The position numbers and the translations under genes were made by a program. 64,000 nucleotides of DNA from Planctomycetota bacterium (lineage in GTDB: Bacteria; Planctomycetota; Planctomycetia; Planctomycetales; Planctomycetaceae): contig JAEZFD010000065.1 of the NCBI GenBank assembly GCA_023417655.1, forward strand, positions 38,498 to 102,497, read 5' to 3'. Under the pieces are notes generated by a model. It made no database searches, was not told where the DNA came from, and was given only the letters and a program-made list of their open reading frames with translations. Shown one piece after another: positions 18,272-31,453 of the stretch; position 1 is the stretch's first letter, and each line of letters opens with the position of its first letter.

Positions 18272-18760
18272 CTATTTCTTTCGGAAGACGACAAGTTTTA
18301 CGGCAAGTTTTTCATTGCTCGCCAGATTCTCCCACTTCTGAAACTCATCCAGCATGAGGACTTTCACTTTCTCCTGATTGAAGCCACCTGAACCGGCTCC
18401 GATCAGCGGGAAAGCGATGGACGAAAATTGATGCTGCTCGGCAATCGCAAGAGCGTTCCGGACAGAATTGCGGATCGATCGTTCAGAGGCGCGCCAAAGC
18501 AGGTTAATACCTGCGACGTGGATGATGCCTTTGAAGCGGAGCCTCCCAGCAGAAGTGAGCACAGCTCCGCCCAACGGAATCGGCCCCGAATGAGCGACCT
18601 CCCTGAACGGTTGCGTCCCACCTGACTTCTTGATTGCTCCCGACACTCCCTGAGGCAGCAGCAGCCACCACGGGATAATGTTCCGGTTCCACGCGTTGAC
18701 GATGACCTCGACATCTTGGTTCAGCAGGTCGCCTTCAACGATCAATTGACGCTCTCCCAT
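18272..18760 (-). CDS. Macro-domain protein (ADP-ribose metabolite binding)
   Basis: A 162-residue protein with the macro-domain fold. Visible are the ligand-binding segments DVEVIVNAWNRNI at residues 17-29, the LLPQGVSGAIKKSGG loop, the GGAVLTSAGRLRFKGIIHVA strand and the phosphate-binding SIAFPLIGAGSGGFNQEKV loop. Bacterial proteins of this kind remove ADP-ribose groups from acetyl-ADP-ribose or from glutamate on proteins. It resembles the small stand-alone YmdB-type deacetylases. The insertion IIPWWLLLP replaces the usual G-gly-rich loop region of model members and could change substrate choice. No partner gene is obvious; it is followed on the same strand upstream by an unrelated secreted protein gene. 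Confidence 0.88.
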   Translation of the reverse strand: MGERQLIVEGDLLNQDVEVIVNAWNRNIIPWWLLLPQGVSGAIKKSGGTQPFREVAHSGPIPLGGAVLTSAGRLRFKGIIHVAGINLLWRASERSIRNSVRNALAIAEQHQFSSIAFPLIGAGSGGFNQEKVKVLMLDEFQKWENLASNEKLAVKLVVFRKK

Positions 18761-18781
18761 GATCGGACTCGTCGATATCGG

Positions 18782-19231
18782 TTAGCGTGTGCGTGTCAGA
18801 ACAAACTGACCGCGATCATCCTTCGAGGAATATGCCGCCACAAACTGATTTGAGTTCGCCCAGGCAGAGATGGCGAAGACACCCAGCAGCGGACCGAGGC
18901 GTTTGCTGGCAGAGAGTGTCACCCGACCATCAGGTGTGACACCAGTGACGTTCAGTTCAGTTCGATAGAAGAACGGAATGACTTTGCAGAATCGGCCCCG
19001 AAACCGGACTTCATACCGACAGGCATCAATCTGGCAGAGGCTCGCATGCAGTGGCCCGCGGTGTCCATTGTCGCAGCTGAACCATTGGCCGGACCATTCA
19101 CCGTTCAACAGGGGAGCAGTGATCGAAGCGACAGGTGCATTCTCCGTCTCAACAACGGGCTCCTGAGCCAGAATCTTCTGATGTCCCCCAATCAAAAGCG
19201 TCACAAAGATCGCTGCCAGTAAAATACGCAC
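18782..19231 (-). CDS. Small secreted protein of unknown function
   Basis: A 149-residue protein starting at GTG (19231), chosen because a GGGGGA element lies about five bases upstream and the product then opens with a clear signal peptide (VRILLAAIFVTLLIGG followed by HQKILAQEP). Reading from further out would add an unlikely 56-residue leader. The mature part is rich in cysteines and glycine (WSGQWFSCDNGHRGPLHASL; IDACRYEVRFRGRFCKVIPF) and looks like a small beta-barrel or lipocalin-type extracellular protein, but I do not recognise a family. It lies 21 bases upstream of the macro-domain gene and may be co-transcribed. Confidence 0.65.
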   Translation of the reverse strand: MRILLAAIFVTLLIGGHQKILAQEPVVETENAPVASITAPLLNGEWSGQWFSCDNGHRGPLHASLCQIDACRYEVRFRGRFCKVIPFFYRTELNVTGVTPDGRVTLSASKRLGPLLGVFAISAWANSNQFVAAYSSKDDRGQFVLTRTR

Positions 19232-19401
19232 TTCCGTCCCCCAGACTTTTCGCAACCATCGTTGAAGACCGATCTCCAAAAGTTGATCGTCCTCCAGTTC
19301 ATTTCCCTCGAACGGTCCATCCCCATGAGAGGCCGTCGAGAAAAACTCTACACGGTAAAAGCCAGGTTGCCCTCGATTCCTGACTCTCAGGAGAGGCAAT
19401 C

Positions 19402-19515
19402 ATGGACGGACCGCGGTGTCAGGCGATCCGGACGTTGGAAGTTGAAAAGTTTATCAGGCCGGTTGGACGGTCTGAATCCGATTTGCGAGCTGAGCGCCGG
19501 CGTCCCATCCGATAG
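19402..19515 (+). CDS. Short reading frame with a strong ribosome site, possible gene relic
   Basis: A 37-codon frame starting at ATG 19402. AGGAGAGG lies six bases upstream, as good a ribosome site as any in the window. The peptide begins MDGPRCQAIRTLEVEKFIR and ends in an Arg-rich tail before TAG. The first 20 residues resemble the N-terminal strand and helix of GNAT-type acetyltransferases, but nothing after the stop codon continues the family. It may be a small gene or the start of a decayed one. It lies in the 844-base gap between 19232 and 20075; the rest of that gap holds nothing I can support. Confidence 0.3.
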   Translation: MDGPRCQAIRTLEVEKFIRPVGRSESDLRAERRRPIR

Positions 19516-20075
19516 GGCCATCTGAATCAGGGATGCCGCTAAGGGGACAGGCGCTGTTCAGAATGAGGACACCGATTGGGCTTCGCCCGGTCCTGGCGAG
19601 AGAAGAAAGAAAACGATTCAGAGAGATTCGCCATCGATCAACTCACGCCTCAATTCTGCTCGCCATTTCTGAAATTGTGGCCGATTTCCCATGCTCCAGA
19701 ACGGCAAATCGTCGAATTCTTTCCCAAGACGCACGATGCCGACCTCCTCTGGCATCAGGCTTGCATGTCATTCCCTTGATTCAATTCTGATCCAGGAACC
19801 TCCACAGGCAATGGTTCAGAAACTCATCTGCGGTATGCGATTTGACGGAATCACTCACACACCGAAAAATGAACTGGACAGAAACAATCGCCGAGCCTCC
19901 TGCACGTTTCTGCAACCACTGTTTTTTCAATATTTCACTACTGCGATAAGGGTTTAAGGATTTTGTTCGCTCACGCGCGCTGCTGAAACAAGGGTTCAGG
20001 CTCGGTCTCGGATTTGTCCGGATGCCGTCGGAGACGTCTCCTGCGGTTGTGTCCGTCAGTCACGAGGAGAGTCGT

Positions 20076-21806
20076 ATGAACCACGTAGCCCAAACTCTCT
20101 CAGCAACGGATCCCGGGATTTCACGTCCTTGGCTGGCCTCTTATCCGGTGGATGTAGAAAAGCATCTCCACTTCCCGCCCTATGGGATGCCTTGGCTTCT
20201 CGAACGGGCTGCGAAGCTCTGGCCCGACCGTGACGCATGTATTTATTACGACGAGCATGTCACATACGGTCGGATGCTCTCTCGCGCACGACGAATCGCG
20301 CATTGGCTGAAACACAAAGGGTTACAGCCGGGGGAACGAGTCGGAGTCCTGCTTCCGAACACTCCAGAATACCCTGCGGTTCTTAATGGAATCTGGATGG
20401 CAGGCGGCGTCGCGGTCGCATTGAGTCCCCTGTTTGTTCCAGAAGAAGCGACCGCGTTCGCATCGGCAACCCAGTGTCGCATGGCTGTCACACTGGATGT
20501 CCTTTCGCCTTTACTCTCTCACGGGGAATTCGCGCCGGATGTCGTGATTCACACGACGCTCAGTCATCGGATTGGGCGTCTGGAACGCTTGGGCTATGCA
20601 TGGGTGAAACTCATGCGACTTGGTCTCAAAGGAGTTCCGTCCCGCTGCAAAAGCATCGAACTTCGCCAGATTCTTCGGGAAGGTCGCAAGTACGAAGACG
20701 GCTTCGATCCGGTGCCAACACAAGGTAGTGACCGTGCGTACATTCTGCCCACAGGCGGAACGACATCCGCTCCCAAAGCGGTCGTCTTAACCCATGGAAA
20801 TCTCCTCGCCAATGCCTGGCAGATCAGTCATTGGGCCGGGAACCGTGCGGGTGAAGAGGTCGTTCTGGCCATGCTTCCATTCTTCCACAGCTATGGCCTG
20901 TCGACCTGTCTGACAAACGGTATGGCTTTGGGAGCCACGCTGATTCTGCATCACCGATTCCGCACCGCTTCTGCGATCCGCTTGATGGACATTCATCATC
21001 CCACGCTGTTTCCTGCGGTCCCGGCGATGCTTGCGGCATTGAATCCGCTGCTGGAGAAATCAACAAAGAAAGTCGGAACGTCACTGAAGGCGGTCATCTC
21101 CGGAGGAGCTCCGCTTGCCGCGAAAGTCGCTGAACGATTTGCAACCGCGACGGGCGCCGATGTGGTCGAAGGATACGGACTCTCTGAAGCGAGTCCCGTG
21201 ACCCATGCTGGACCTCTCGATGGAACTTCAGTGCCTGGCACGATCGGGTTGCCATTGCCTGATACGGACGCACGAATTGTCGATTCCGCAACCGGCACGG
21301 AAGAACTTCCACTCGGCGAAGTGGGAGAACTCGTGGTTCGCGGACCGCAGGTAATGGAAGGCTATTGGAACGCTCCCGAAGCGACGAGCAAAGCGATTCG
21401 GGACGGCTGGCTTTTCACCGGTGATCTGGCGACTTGCGACTCCAAAGGCTTCTTCCGGATCGTCGATCGCAAGAAAGATTTGATCATTACCTCTGGATTC
21501 AACGTTTACCCAGGTGACGTCGAAGATGTCCTGAGACGGTATCCCGGATTGCAGGATGTGGCAGTCGTCGGCATCCCCGATGACAACAAAGGTGAGGTGG
21601 TCAAAGCAATCGTCGTCACGAAGCCCGGACAGCAGTTCAATCGACGAGACTTCCAGGCTTTCTGTCATCAGCACCTGGCGGCTCACAAACGGCCGCGCGT
21701 GGTTGATCATCGCACAGAAGACCTTCCCCGAAACTTCCTTGGGAAAGTTCTTCGCCGGGAACTGCGGAATGATGAGGGAACACAGCTGGACTCTGATCAG
21801 GCATAA
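20076..21806 (+). CDS. Long-chain fatty acyl-CoA ligase / AMP-binding enzyme
   Basis: A 576-residue acyl-activating enzyme. The P-loop-like motif TGGTTSAPKAVVLTHGN, the GYGLSEASPVTH motif, GWLFTGDLATCDSKGFFRIV with DRKKDLIITSGFNVYPGDVE, and the C-terminal NFLGKVLRREL lysine all mark the ANL superfamily. The reaction activates a fatty acid with ATP to an acyl-AMP and loads it on CoA. It opens a four-gene beta-oxidation operon, so it likely feeds the pathway, as FadD does. The ATG at 20076 is preferred over one at 20022 because of the GAGGAG site seven bases upstream. Spacing to the thiolase gene is 47 bases. Confidence 0.9.
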   Translation: MNHVAQTLSATDPGISRPWLASYPVDVEKHLHFPPYGMPWLLERAAKLWPDRDACIYYDEHVTYGRMLSRARRIAHWLKHKGLQPGERVGVLLPNTPEYPAVLNGIWMAGGVAVALSPLFVPEEATAFASATQCRMAVTLDVLSPLLSHGEFAPDVVIHTTLSHRIGRLERLGYAWVKLMRLGLKGVPSRCKSIELRQILREGRKYEDGFDPVPTQGSDRAYILPTGGTTSAPKAVVLTHGNLLANAWQISHWAGNRAGEEVVLAMLPFFHSYGLSTCLTNGMALGATLILHHRFRTASAIRLMDIHHPTLFPAVPAMLAALNPLLEKSTKKVGTSLKAVISGGAPLAAKVAERFATATGADVVEGYGLSEASPVTHAGPLDGTSVPGTIGLPLPDTDARIVDSATGTEELPLGEVGELVVRGPQVMEGYWNAPEATSKAIRDGWLFTGDLATCDSKGFFRIVDRKKDLIITSGFNVYPGDVEDVLRRYPGLQDVAVVGIPDDNKGEVVKAIVVTKPGQQFNRRDFQAFCHQHLAAHKRPRVVDHRTEDLPRNFLGKVLRRELRNDEGTQLDSDQA

Positions 21807-21853
21807 GTCTTGACGAAGTTCAGTGATCTCCGAAGTTTCATCAGGAGAAAATC

Positions 21854-23143
21854 ATGTCTAATACTCACTCACTGCAGCCGATTGTCGTCCTTGGAGGTGC
21901 CCGCACTCCGTTCGTGAAAGCGTTCGGGCAGTTCGCGGATATCGAAGCGGACGCTCTGGGAGTCGCGGCAACTAAGGCGGCTCTGGAACGATCAAACGTC
22001 CCTGCGGATGCAATCGACGAAGTGGTCTTCGGAAACGTTTCAACTCCCACTCACGCCGCCAATATCGCGCGAGTCATCTCAATGGCGTCAGGGATCGGAC
22101 AGGACAAACCAGCGCATTCGGTCTCCAGAAACTGTGCGTCGGGAATGGAGTCGATTGTCGAAGCTTGGCATGCCATTCATGAAGGGCGAGCTGAGGTCAT
22201 CGTAGCTGGCGGAGTGGAGTCGATGTCTAACATTCCGCTCGTCTTCAATAGGGAATACCGCAACTGGATGATGGACTGGCGGAAGAAAAAAGGGTTCAGT
22301 CAGTTCACGCATCTCACAAAGTTCCGGCCGTCAATGTTGACTCCCATCGTCGCCCTGCAGGTGGGACTGACTGACCCGATCTGTGGTCTGAACATGGGAG
22401 AGACTGCTGAAATTCTGGCAGAAGAATTCCAGATTCCCCGGGAAGCGCAAGATCAATTTGCACTCGAAAGCCATCAGCGAACGGCAGCCGCCTGGGAACG
22501 CTGTTTCCTCGGAGGCGAAACAACGTCGGTCGTGACCCCACATGGAACCTTTTCCAAAGACAACGGTGTACGTCCTCAACAGACCCTTGAAGCACTGGCG
22601 AAACTCAAACCGGTCTTCAAAAAGGGTGGTTCCGTGACAGCCGGTAACAGTTCCCAGTTGACCGATGGGGGATCAGCGATGGTAGTTGCAGCACCTGAAG
22701 CGGCTGCCCGACTGGGAGTTGAACCGCTCGGCACGATTCATGCCTATTCAGTGGCGGGACTCGATCCCGCTCGGATGGGCTTAGGTCCAGTTTATGCCAT
22801 TCATCAACTGTTAAGTCAGACCGGAATGGAGCTGCAGGACTTTGACCTGTTTGAGATCAATGAAGCTTTCGCCGCGCAGGTCCTATCCTGTTTGAAGGCG
22901 ATGGAATCACCGGAATTCTGTCGAGAGAAACTGGGACGCTCGTCCCCTCTCGGCAGCATTCCACGAGATCGACTGAATGTGAATGGTGGAGCGATCGCAC
23001 TGGGTCACCCCTTGGGGGCGAGCGGGAACCGACTCGTTCTGACCCTGTTGCGATCCCTCAAGGAACGCGGACTTAAACGTGGTCTGGCCGCACTCTGTAT
23101 TGGAGGCGGTCAGGGAATGGCGATGTGGGTAGAACGTCCCTGA
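21854..23143 (+). CDS. fadI: Acetyl-CoA C-acyltransferase (thiolase), FadI-like
   Basis: A 429-residue thiolase. The nucleophile cysteine lies in SRNCASGMESI (about residue 92), the catalytic histidine in GGAIALGHPLGASGNR, and the second cysteine in LCIGGGQGMAMW near the C-terminus. A strong AGGAG site precedes the ATG. In beta-oxidation it cleaves 3-ketoacyl-CoA with CoA to release acetyl-CoA. Residues 130-180 with the NIPLVFNREYRNWMMDW loop resemble the FadI/trifunctional type. It is second in the operon and is followed by the hydratase/dehydrogenase fusion, as in trifunctional systems. Confidence 0.93.
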   Translation: MSNTHSLQPIVVLGGARTPFVKAFGQFADIEADALGVAATKAALERSNVPADAIDEVVFGNVSTPTHAANIARVISMASGIGQDKPAHSVSRNCASGMESIVEAWHAIHEGRAEVIVAGGVESMSNIPLVFNREYRNWMMDWRKKKGFSQFTHLTKFRPSMLTPIVALQVGLTDPICGLNMGETAEILAEEFQIPREAQDQFALESHQRTAAAWERCFLGGETTSVVTPHGTFSKDNGVRPQQTLEALAKLKPVFKKGGSVTAGNSSQLTDGGSAMVVAAPEAAARLGVEPLGTIHAYSVAGLDPARMGLGPVYAIHQLLSQTGMELQDFDLFEINEAFAAQVLSCLKAMESPEFCREKLGRSSPLGSIPRDRLNVNGGAIALGHPLGASGNRLVLTLLRSLKERGLKRGLAALCIGGGQGMAMWVERP

Positions 23144-23314
23144 TTTTCACTCCCAACACGATTTTTACTCCCCCAATACATGGAACGACAACGACCGATT
23201 CACACCCGGTTCTCCTGAAAGTTGTCAGCCCCACTTAAAGAAACAGGCAACAGGGAGTCGTCAGGAGCACGGACACCAGCGATCGCTCAACGGTCAAAAA
23301 CGAGGAGCAGACTC

Positions 23315-25519
23315 ATGCTGAAGCTCACAAATTTCAAAGTGCATATCGACGGCCGGGATGTCTTGACGGCGACGCTGAACGTCCCGGAACGCCCGATGAA
23401 TGTGTTCGATGAGTCCGTCCTTCGGGAACTGGATCAGATTGTGGAATATGTGCGGAAACCCTCAGGGATCCCCTTAAAAATGCTCGTTTTCCGTAGCGGA
23501 AAGCCAGCAGGGTTTCTCGCCGGTGCCGATATTCATCGATTGAAATCCATCCAGACGCGCGAGGAATGCCAGTGGATTCTTGAGCAGGGGCAATTCCTGT
23601 TTAATCGACTCGAAGCGCTCCCGATCCCCACGCTCGCATTGATTCATGGTCCCTGTGTCGGCGGTGGACTGGAGTTCGCGCTCGCGTGCAAATATCGACT
23701 CGCCGTCAATCTTCCTTCGACCCGACTCGGACTTCCCGAAGTGAAACTCGGCCTGATCCCAGGGTGGGGCGGAACTCAACGCCTTCCGCGGAAAGTAGGT
23801 CTTTCAACGGCCTTGCCCATGTTATTGCAAGGGAAACTGTTGACCGCGAAGCAGGCCGCGAAGGCCGGACTCGTGAATCGGGCGATCGAACCCGATCAGA
23901 TTGATGCAGAGCTCGACAGCTTCATTACCCGACGACTGGATGATGTTCCCGTTCGGAAGCCCTCACGAACAATGTCTCAGTGGTTGATCGACGGGAATCC
24001 GATTGGTCGATCGATCGCACTCAGTCAGGCACGAAGGCAGATTGAAAAGCCGGGGCGCCACTATCCGGCATTGCAGAGAATTCTTGAAGCCACGGAAGTT
24101 GGCCTCGCATCAAGCCGGGTCTCAGAAGAAGGTCTCCGCGCCGAACGTTCGGCCTTCTGCGATCTGATTCTGGGTTCCGTCGCTCCACATCTGATTGATT
24201 TGTTTCTCAATCAGGAGCAGGCGAAGAAGGCGTCCACCTGGACAGATACAGCAGAGCCACTTCCGGTCAAGAAGATTGCTGTCATCGGCGCCGGCACGAT
24301 GGGAGCCGGAATTGCGCAGTTGGCGGCCAGTCGGGGCTATCAGGTCCGATTGCAGGACATCAAGGCGGAGTATGTCGAGAAGGGAATGACGACCATTCGC
24401 GATCTCTTCAAGAAGGCCGTCGACAAGCATGTTCTGAGTGCAGCTGAATCGGAGGCATCACTCAAGAACATTGAGACGGCGACAGAATTTAAGAACGATG
24501 ACCAAATCGATCTGATGATCGAGGCCATCATCGAACGCCTCGATGTGAAAGAAGAGTTGTTCCGAACCGCAGACAATCTCCTCCCGGCAAATGCAGTTCT
24601 TGCTTCCAACACGTCAGCGCTGTCAATTGACGGTATGGCCAAGGCAACGAATCGTCCGGAGAAAGTCGCAGGGCTCCACTTCTTCAATCCGGTGCACAAG
24701 ATGCCGCTGGTTGAAGTTGTCAAAGCCCAACGAACTTCGGATGAGACCTTGGCAACGCTGGTCGGGGTTGCGAAGAAGCTCGGCAAGGTTCCCGTTGTGG
24801 TCAAGCAGTCGCCAGGCTTTCTCGTCAACCGGATTCTCTTTCCGTATCTCGACGAGGCCGCCCGGCTGGTGATCGAAGGGTATACACCGAAAGAAATTGA
24901 TGATGCAGCAGTGGCATTTGGAATGCCAATGGGACCGCTGGAACTCCTCGATGTGATTGGAATCGACATCGCCGCGGACGTTTCACAGACCCTTCTGCAC
25001 ATGGCCACTGAACCATCGCCAAGCCCAGAGCTTTTTGCCTCAATGGTGAAAGCCGGCCATAAAGGTCAGAAAAGCGGGCGTGGCTTCTATCACTGGAAAG
25101 AGGGAAAAAAACAGGCAGCGGCGGAAGTCCCTTTGCCACATCCTTCAAGCGGGAAGAAAGTTCTCGCGTGCTGGACGACGAAGGGCGAAGAACTCAATGC
25201 GATTCAGCAACGTCTGGTTCTGGCGCTTCTCAACGAAGCTCAGAAGTGTCTTAACGAGAAGGTCGTTGCAGAGCCATGGATGATCGATCTGGGAATGGTC
25301 CTCGGGACTGGCTTCGCTCCATTCCGCGGAGGACCGATGAGTTGCATCCAGGACTGGGGTCCTGAACACGTCCGCGAGAGACTTCAGATGCTCTCACGAA
25401 TTTGCGGCCCCCGGTTCGAACCTGCAATCTCGGCAGATCCCCTTAGTGACCGGGTTCGAGATCAGCGGGTGACAGCCACTCCGCACTTAGAGAAGACCGC
25501 CGTAAAACCTCAGCGTTGA
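23315..25519 (+). CDS. fadJ: Enoyl-CoA hydratase / 3-hydroxyacyl-CoA dehydrogenase fusion, FadJ-like
   Basis: A 734-residue bifunctional enzyme. The N-terminal crotonase domain shows HGPCVGGGLEFALACKYRLA (oxyanion hole) and GLPEVKLGLIPGWGGTQRLP (catalytic glutamates). The C-terminal dehydrogenase has a Rossmann site KKIAVIGAGTMGAGIAQLA, ASNTSALSIDGMA, the catalytic His in GLHFFNPVHKMPLVEVV, and a helical dimerisation domain after GFLVNRILFPYLDEAA. It hydrates 2-enoyl-CoA and oxidises the product with NAD. The ATG at 23315 fits the family N-terminus and has CGAGGAG upstream; an in-frame TTG 31 codons earlier adds an atypical leader. Partner of the thiolase immediately upstream. Confidence 0.94.
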   Translation: MLKLTNFKVHIDGRDVLTATLNVPERPMNVFDESVLRELDQIVEYVRKPSGIPLKMLVFRSGKPAGFLAGADIHRLKSIQTREECQWILEQGQFLFNRLEALPIPTLALIHGPCVGGGLEFALACKYRLAVNLPSTRLGLPEVKLGLIPGWGGTQRLPRKVGLSTALPMLLQGKLLTAKQAAKAGLVNRAIEPDQIDAELDSFITRRLDDVPVRKPSRTMSQWLIDGNPIGRSIALSQARRQIEKPGRHYPALQRILEATEVGLASSRVSEEGLRAERSAFCDLILGSVAPHLIDLFLNQEQAKKASTWTDTAEPLPVKKIAVIGAGTMGAGIAQLAASRGYQVRLQDIKAEYVEKGMTTIRDLFKKAVDKHVLSAAESEASLKNIETATEFKNDDQIDLMIEAIIERLDVKEELFRTADNLLPANAVLASNTSALSIDGMAKATNRPEKVAGLHFFNPVHKMPLVEVVKAQRTSDETLATLVGVAKKLGKVPVVVKQSPGFLVNRILFPYLDEAARLVIEGYTPKEIDDAAVAFGMPMGPLELLDVIGIDIAADVSQTLLHMATEPSPSPELFASMVKAGHKGQKSGRGFYHWKEGKKQAAAEVPLPHPSSGKKVLACWTTKGEELNAIQQRLVLALLNEAQKCLNEKVVAEPWMIDLGMVLGTGFAPFRGGPMSCIQDWGPEHVRERLQMLSRICGPRFEPAISADPLSDRVRDQRVTATPHLEKTAVKPQR

Positions 25520-25621
25520 GTGAGGACCTCAACTGTTGAGGATGACTGAAGTTTAATTTCCCCCGGTCCTGCAAATCAGACAGCGGCATCCGCGGCTGTC
25601 TCTGAAGAAAAGGACAAAGCA

Positions 25622-27655
25622 ATGCGATCCACAGTCGACAACAATCTGGAAGCTGAAAAACTCCCCAAATCAAATCACCCCGAATCTCTGAATCGTGATT
25701 CAACGACTCCGCAGAACCCGGCGCCGTCATTCGCCGAAACCGCCATGCGTCTCGGAGGAAAATCGGAGGAAGAGGCCCGGCGAATGGGGGCGGTCGATGC
25801 GGCCGACGAACGTGTCGAAGAGATGTTCGATCGGAAGTATCAGACCGCCTCCAGCCCGGTACACCGTGCGGTCTGGGACGCCGACTTACCGCTGAAGCTC
25901 TTTACGTTTCCTGATCCTCCGCAGATTCCCTCTGCCGCAGCCGGCGAGGTCATGGACCGGTCGATTGAAGTGGTACGGCGGCACGTCGAAGCCGGGACCA
26001 TGATCGATCGAGAATCCGGAAAGATCCCGGATGTGGTTCTCAACGAACTGGCATCCGTCGGATACTGGGGACTTCTCGTCGATGAGAAGTATGGAGGGCA
26101 GGGGGCTCCGTTTTCGCAGTTCGCTCCGTTCCTCACACGAATGGCAACACTCGATCCGACCATTGCCGGGCTGGCCTCTGTCCACGCGTGCATCGGGGCG
26201 GTGGACCCAGTCCAGGCATTCGGCAACGAGGAACAAAAGCGAAAGTTCCTCCCGAAGCTCGCGAGTGGTGAAGCCCTGTCGGCATTCGCGTTAACCGAGC
26301 CTGGAGCCGGATCCGATCTGACCGCACTTAAAACTCGCGCGGTACGCGATGGTGATGACTTCGTTCTTTACGGAGAGAAGCTGTTCATCACGAACGTTCG
26401 GCCCGGTCGCACTGTGGGGGTGGTCTGTCTGATCGACGACAAACCGGCCGTGCTCATTGTGGACCTTCCGAATGAGGAAACACCTGAGTTCCAGCTCAGG
26501 AAGTACGGTCTTTATGCCCTGAAACATGCCTACAATCAGGGAATCATCTTCAATGGCCTTCGTGTCCCGGCCGCAAATCTGCTTGATCCGGGGCGGGGCG
26601 ATGGACTGACGATTGCTTACCATGGATTGAATCGGGGACGAGTTGCACTCTGTGCCAACGCAGCCGGAACCATGCGGATGATGCTGGCAAACCTGCTGCC
26701 TTGGGCTCGCTTCCGCGAAACCTATGGAGAGGCGATCGTCAAGCGGGAACTGGTGCGGCGCCGCATTGGGCACCTCGCCGGATTGGTCGTTGCTTGTGAC
26801 GCTTTGACTGAATGGACGGCGGCACTGCTCGATCTGGGATTCCGCGGTGAGATGGAATGTATCATCGCTAAAATCTTCGGAAGTGAAGCCCAGAAGGAAG
26901 CGACGATCGAACTCTCCATGAAGACGCATGGAGGCCGTTCATTCCTGCATGGTCACTGGTTCGGGGACAACGTCCATGACCTGCTTGCCCCGTGTATCTA
27001 CGAAGGGGAAGGGGAGATGCTGGGAATGGCGTTCTTCAAATCCCTCGTGAAGGAGCATGGCCGGGAATACTTTGAACCAATCGGCCGCACGCTCCATGAG
27101 AAAGGGATCAAGAACCCGAACCTCGCCAACCCGGCTCATGCCTGGGCATTGCGTGGGCCGTTGATGAACTATTCGAAGTGGTTCGTCAGAGAAGCCGCCC
27201 GGGTGAATTCAGCATCGGTCGATGTCTCCGGTGTGAAACGCGCCCGGGGTGCCAACAAAGGGGAACAGAACGTCATTCAGAGCCTCGATCAGCACCTGCG
27301 ATACGCGTCTTCCTTCCTGAGGAAGTCGCGGCTGGAAATCTCTGGCATCATGCGGACCTATCAGCTGAAGCTGCCTGACCGACAGTGCCGAATGGCCGAA
27401 CTCTCAGGTCGGATTCAGTCTGCGGTCGTGATGCTGTGTACCTCTTTGTACGGTCTCCGTCAGCAGGATGCGTTGACCCGGGCCGCCGCCAACGTCGCCT
27501 GCACTCATCTCCGTCACAAACTGGACGGCCAGCGTTACACAGATGCCGAACTGCGGGCGGTCACTGGCCTCGGATCAAAGATCGCCGATGGGGAATTCGC
27601 TCCAATCGCCGGGCTGCGAACCGTGCAAATCCTGATGCCATACGGCAAGGGATAA
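25622..27655 (+). CDS. Acyl-CoA dehydrogenase family protein with long C-terminal extension
   Basis: A 677-residue flavoenzyme that introduces the 2,3-double bond into acyl-CoA. The core runs from about residue 90: VGYWGLLVDEKYGGQGAPFS, then ALTEPGAGSDLTALKTRA (FAD/substrate contact) and THGGRSFLHGHWFGDNVHDL with YEGEGEMLGMAFFKSL, where a glutamate is the expected catalytic base. About 90 N-terminal residues (rich in Pro, Ser, acidic) and 200 C-terminal helical residues are extra; such enlarged forms are known among very-long-chain and ACAD9-type enzymes. It is the last gene of the beta-oxidation operon, and a terminator follows. A GGACAAAGCAATG start region fits. Confidence 0.9.
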   Translation: MRSTVDNNLEAEKLPKSNHPESLNRDSTTPQNPAPSFAETAMRLGGKSEEEARRMGAVDAADERVEEMFDRKYQTASSPVHRAVWDADLPLKLFTFPDPPQIPSAAAGEVMDRSIEVVRRHVEAGTMIDRESGKIPDVVLNELASVGYWGLLVDEKYGGQGAPFSQFAPFLTRMATLDPTIAGLASVHACIGAVDPVQAFGNEEQKRKFLPKLASGEALSAFALTEPGAGSDLTALKTRAVRDGDDFVLYGEKLFITNVRPGRTVGVVCLIDDKPAVLIVDLPNEETPEFQLRKYGLYALKHAYNQGIIFNGLRVPAANLLDPGRGDGLTIAYHGLNRGRVALCANAAGTMRMMLANLLPWARFRETYGEAIVKRELVRRRIGHLAGLVVACDALTEWTAALLDLGFRGEMECIIAKIFGSEAQKEATIELSMKTHGGRSFLHGHWFGDNVHDLLAPCIYEGEGEMLGMAFFKSLVKEHGREYFEPIGRTLHEKGIKNPNLANPAHAWALRGPLMNYSKWFVREAARVNSASVDVSGVKRARGANKGEQNVIQSLDQHLRYASSFLRKSRLEISGIMRTYQLKLPDRQCRMAELSGRIQSAVVMLCTSLYGLRQQDALTRAAANVACTHLRHKLDGQRYTDAELRAVTGLGSKIADGEFAPIAGLRTVQILMPYGKG

Positions 27656-27705
27656 GGTGCATTAAATTCGAGGACGTAGGAAATCCGGAAGGATTCTGCC
27701 GAGGG

Positions 27706-27757
27706 AAGCGGTGCGTTCCAAAGGTCAAGTCGACCGGTGGGGCGCACCGCTTTGTTT
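27706..27757 (+). terminator. Rho-independent terminator of the beta-oxidation operon
   Basis: AAGCGGTGCG (27706-27715) pairs perfectly with CGCACCGCTT (27743-27752); the stem is followed by TTTGTTT. The 27-base loop itself contains the small palindrome GTCGAC. It starts 51 bases after the dehydrogenase stop codon. Confidence 0.8.
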
Positions 27758-27883
27758 CATTCAGGACATGCCGGAATCCGACGCAGAAATCTGCTATATT
27801 CCTCAGCGACATCTTCCTGCCCCTCATTGCTGGAGAGGCCGTGAGTGCTGATCAGGTGCTCCGGCGATTTCTCACGGAGTTCC

Positions 27884-31453
<3,570 letters not shown>

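Noticed and set aside
19533..19790. Overlapping 67- to 85-codon plus frames before the beta-oxidation operon
   Set aside because: They start without ribosome sites in overlapping frames and encode peptides without motifs.
27683..27705. A GGAAGGA stretch resembling the SRP RNA tip
   Set aside because: The flanking bases do not match the conserved GGAAGCAGCC side of the tip and no 100-base hairpin is present; it lies beside a plain terminator.
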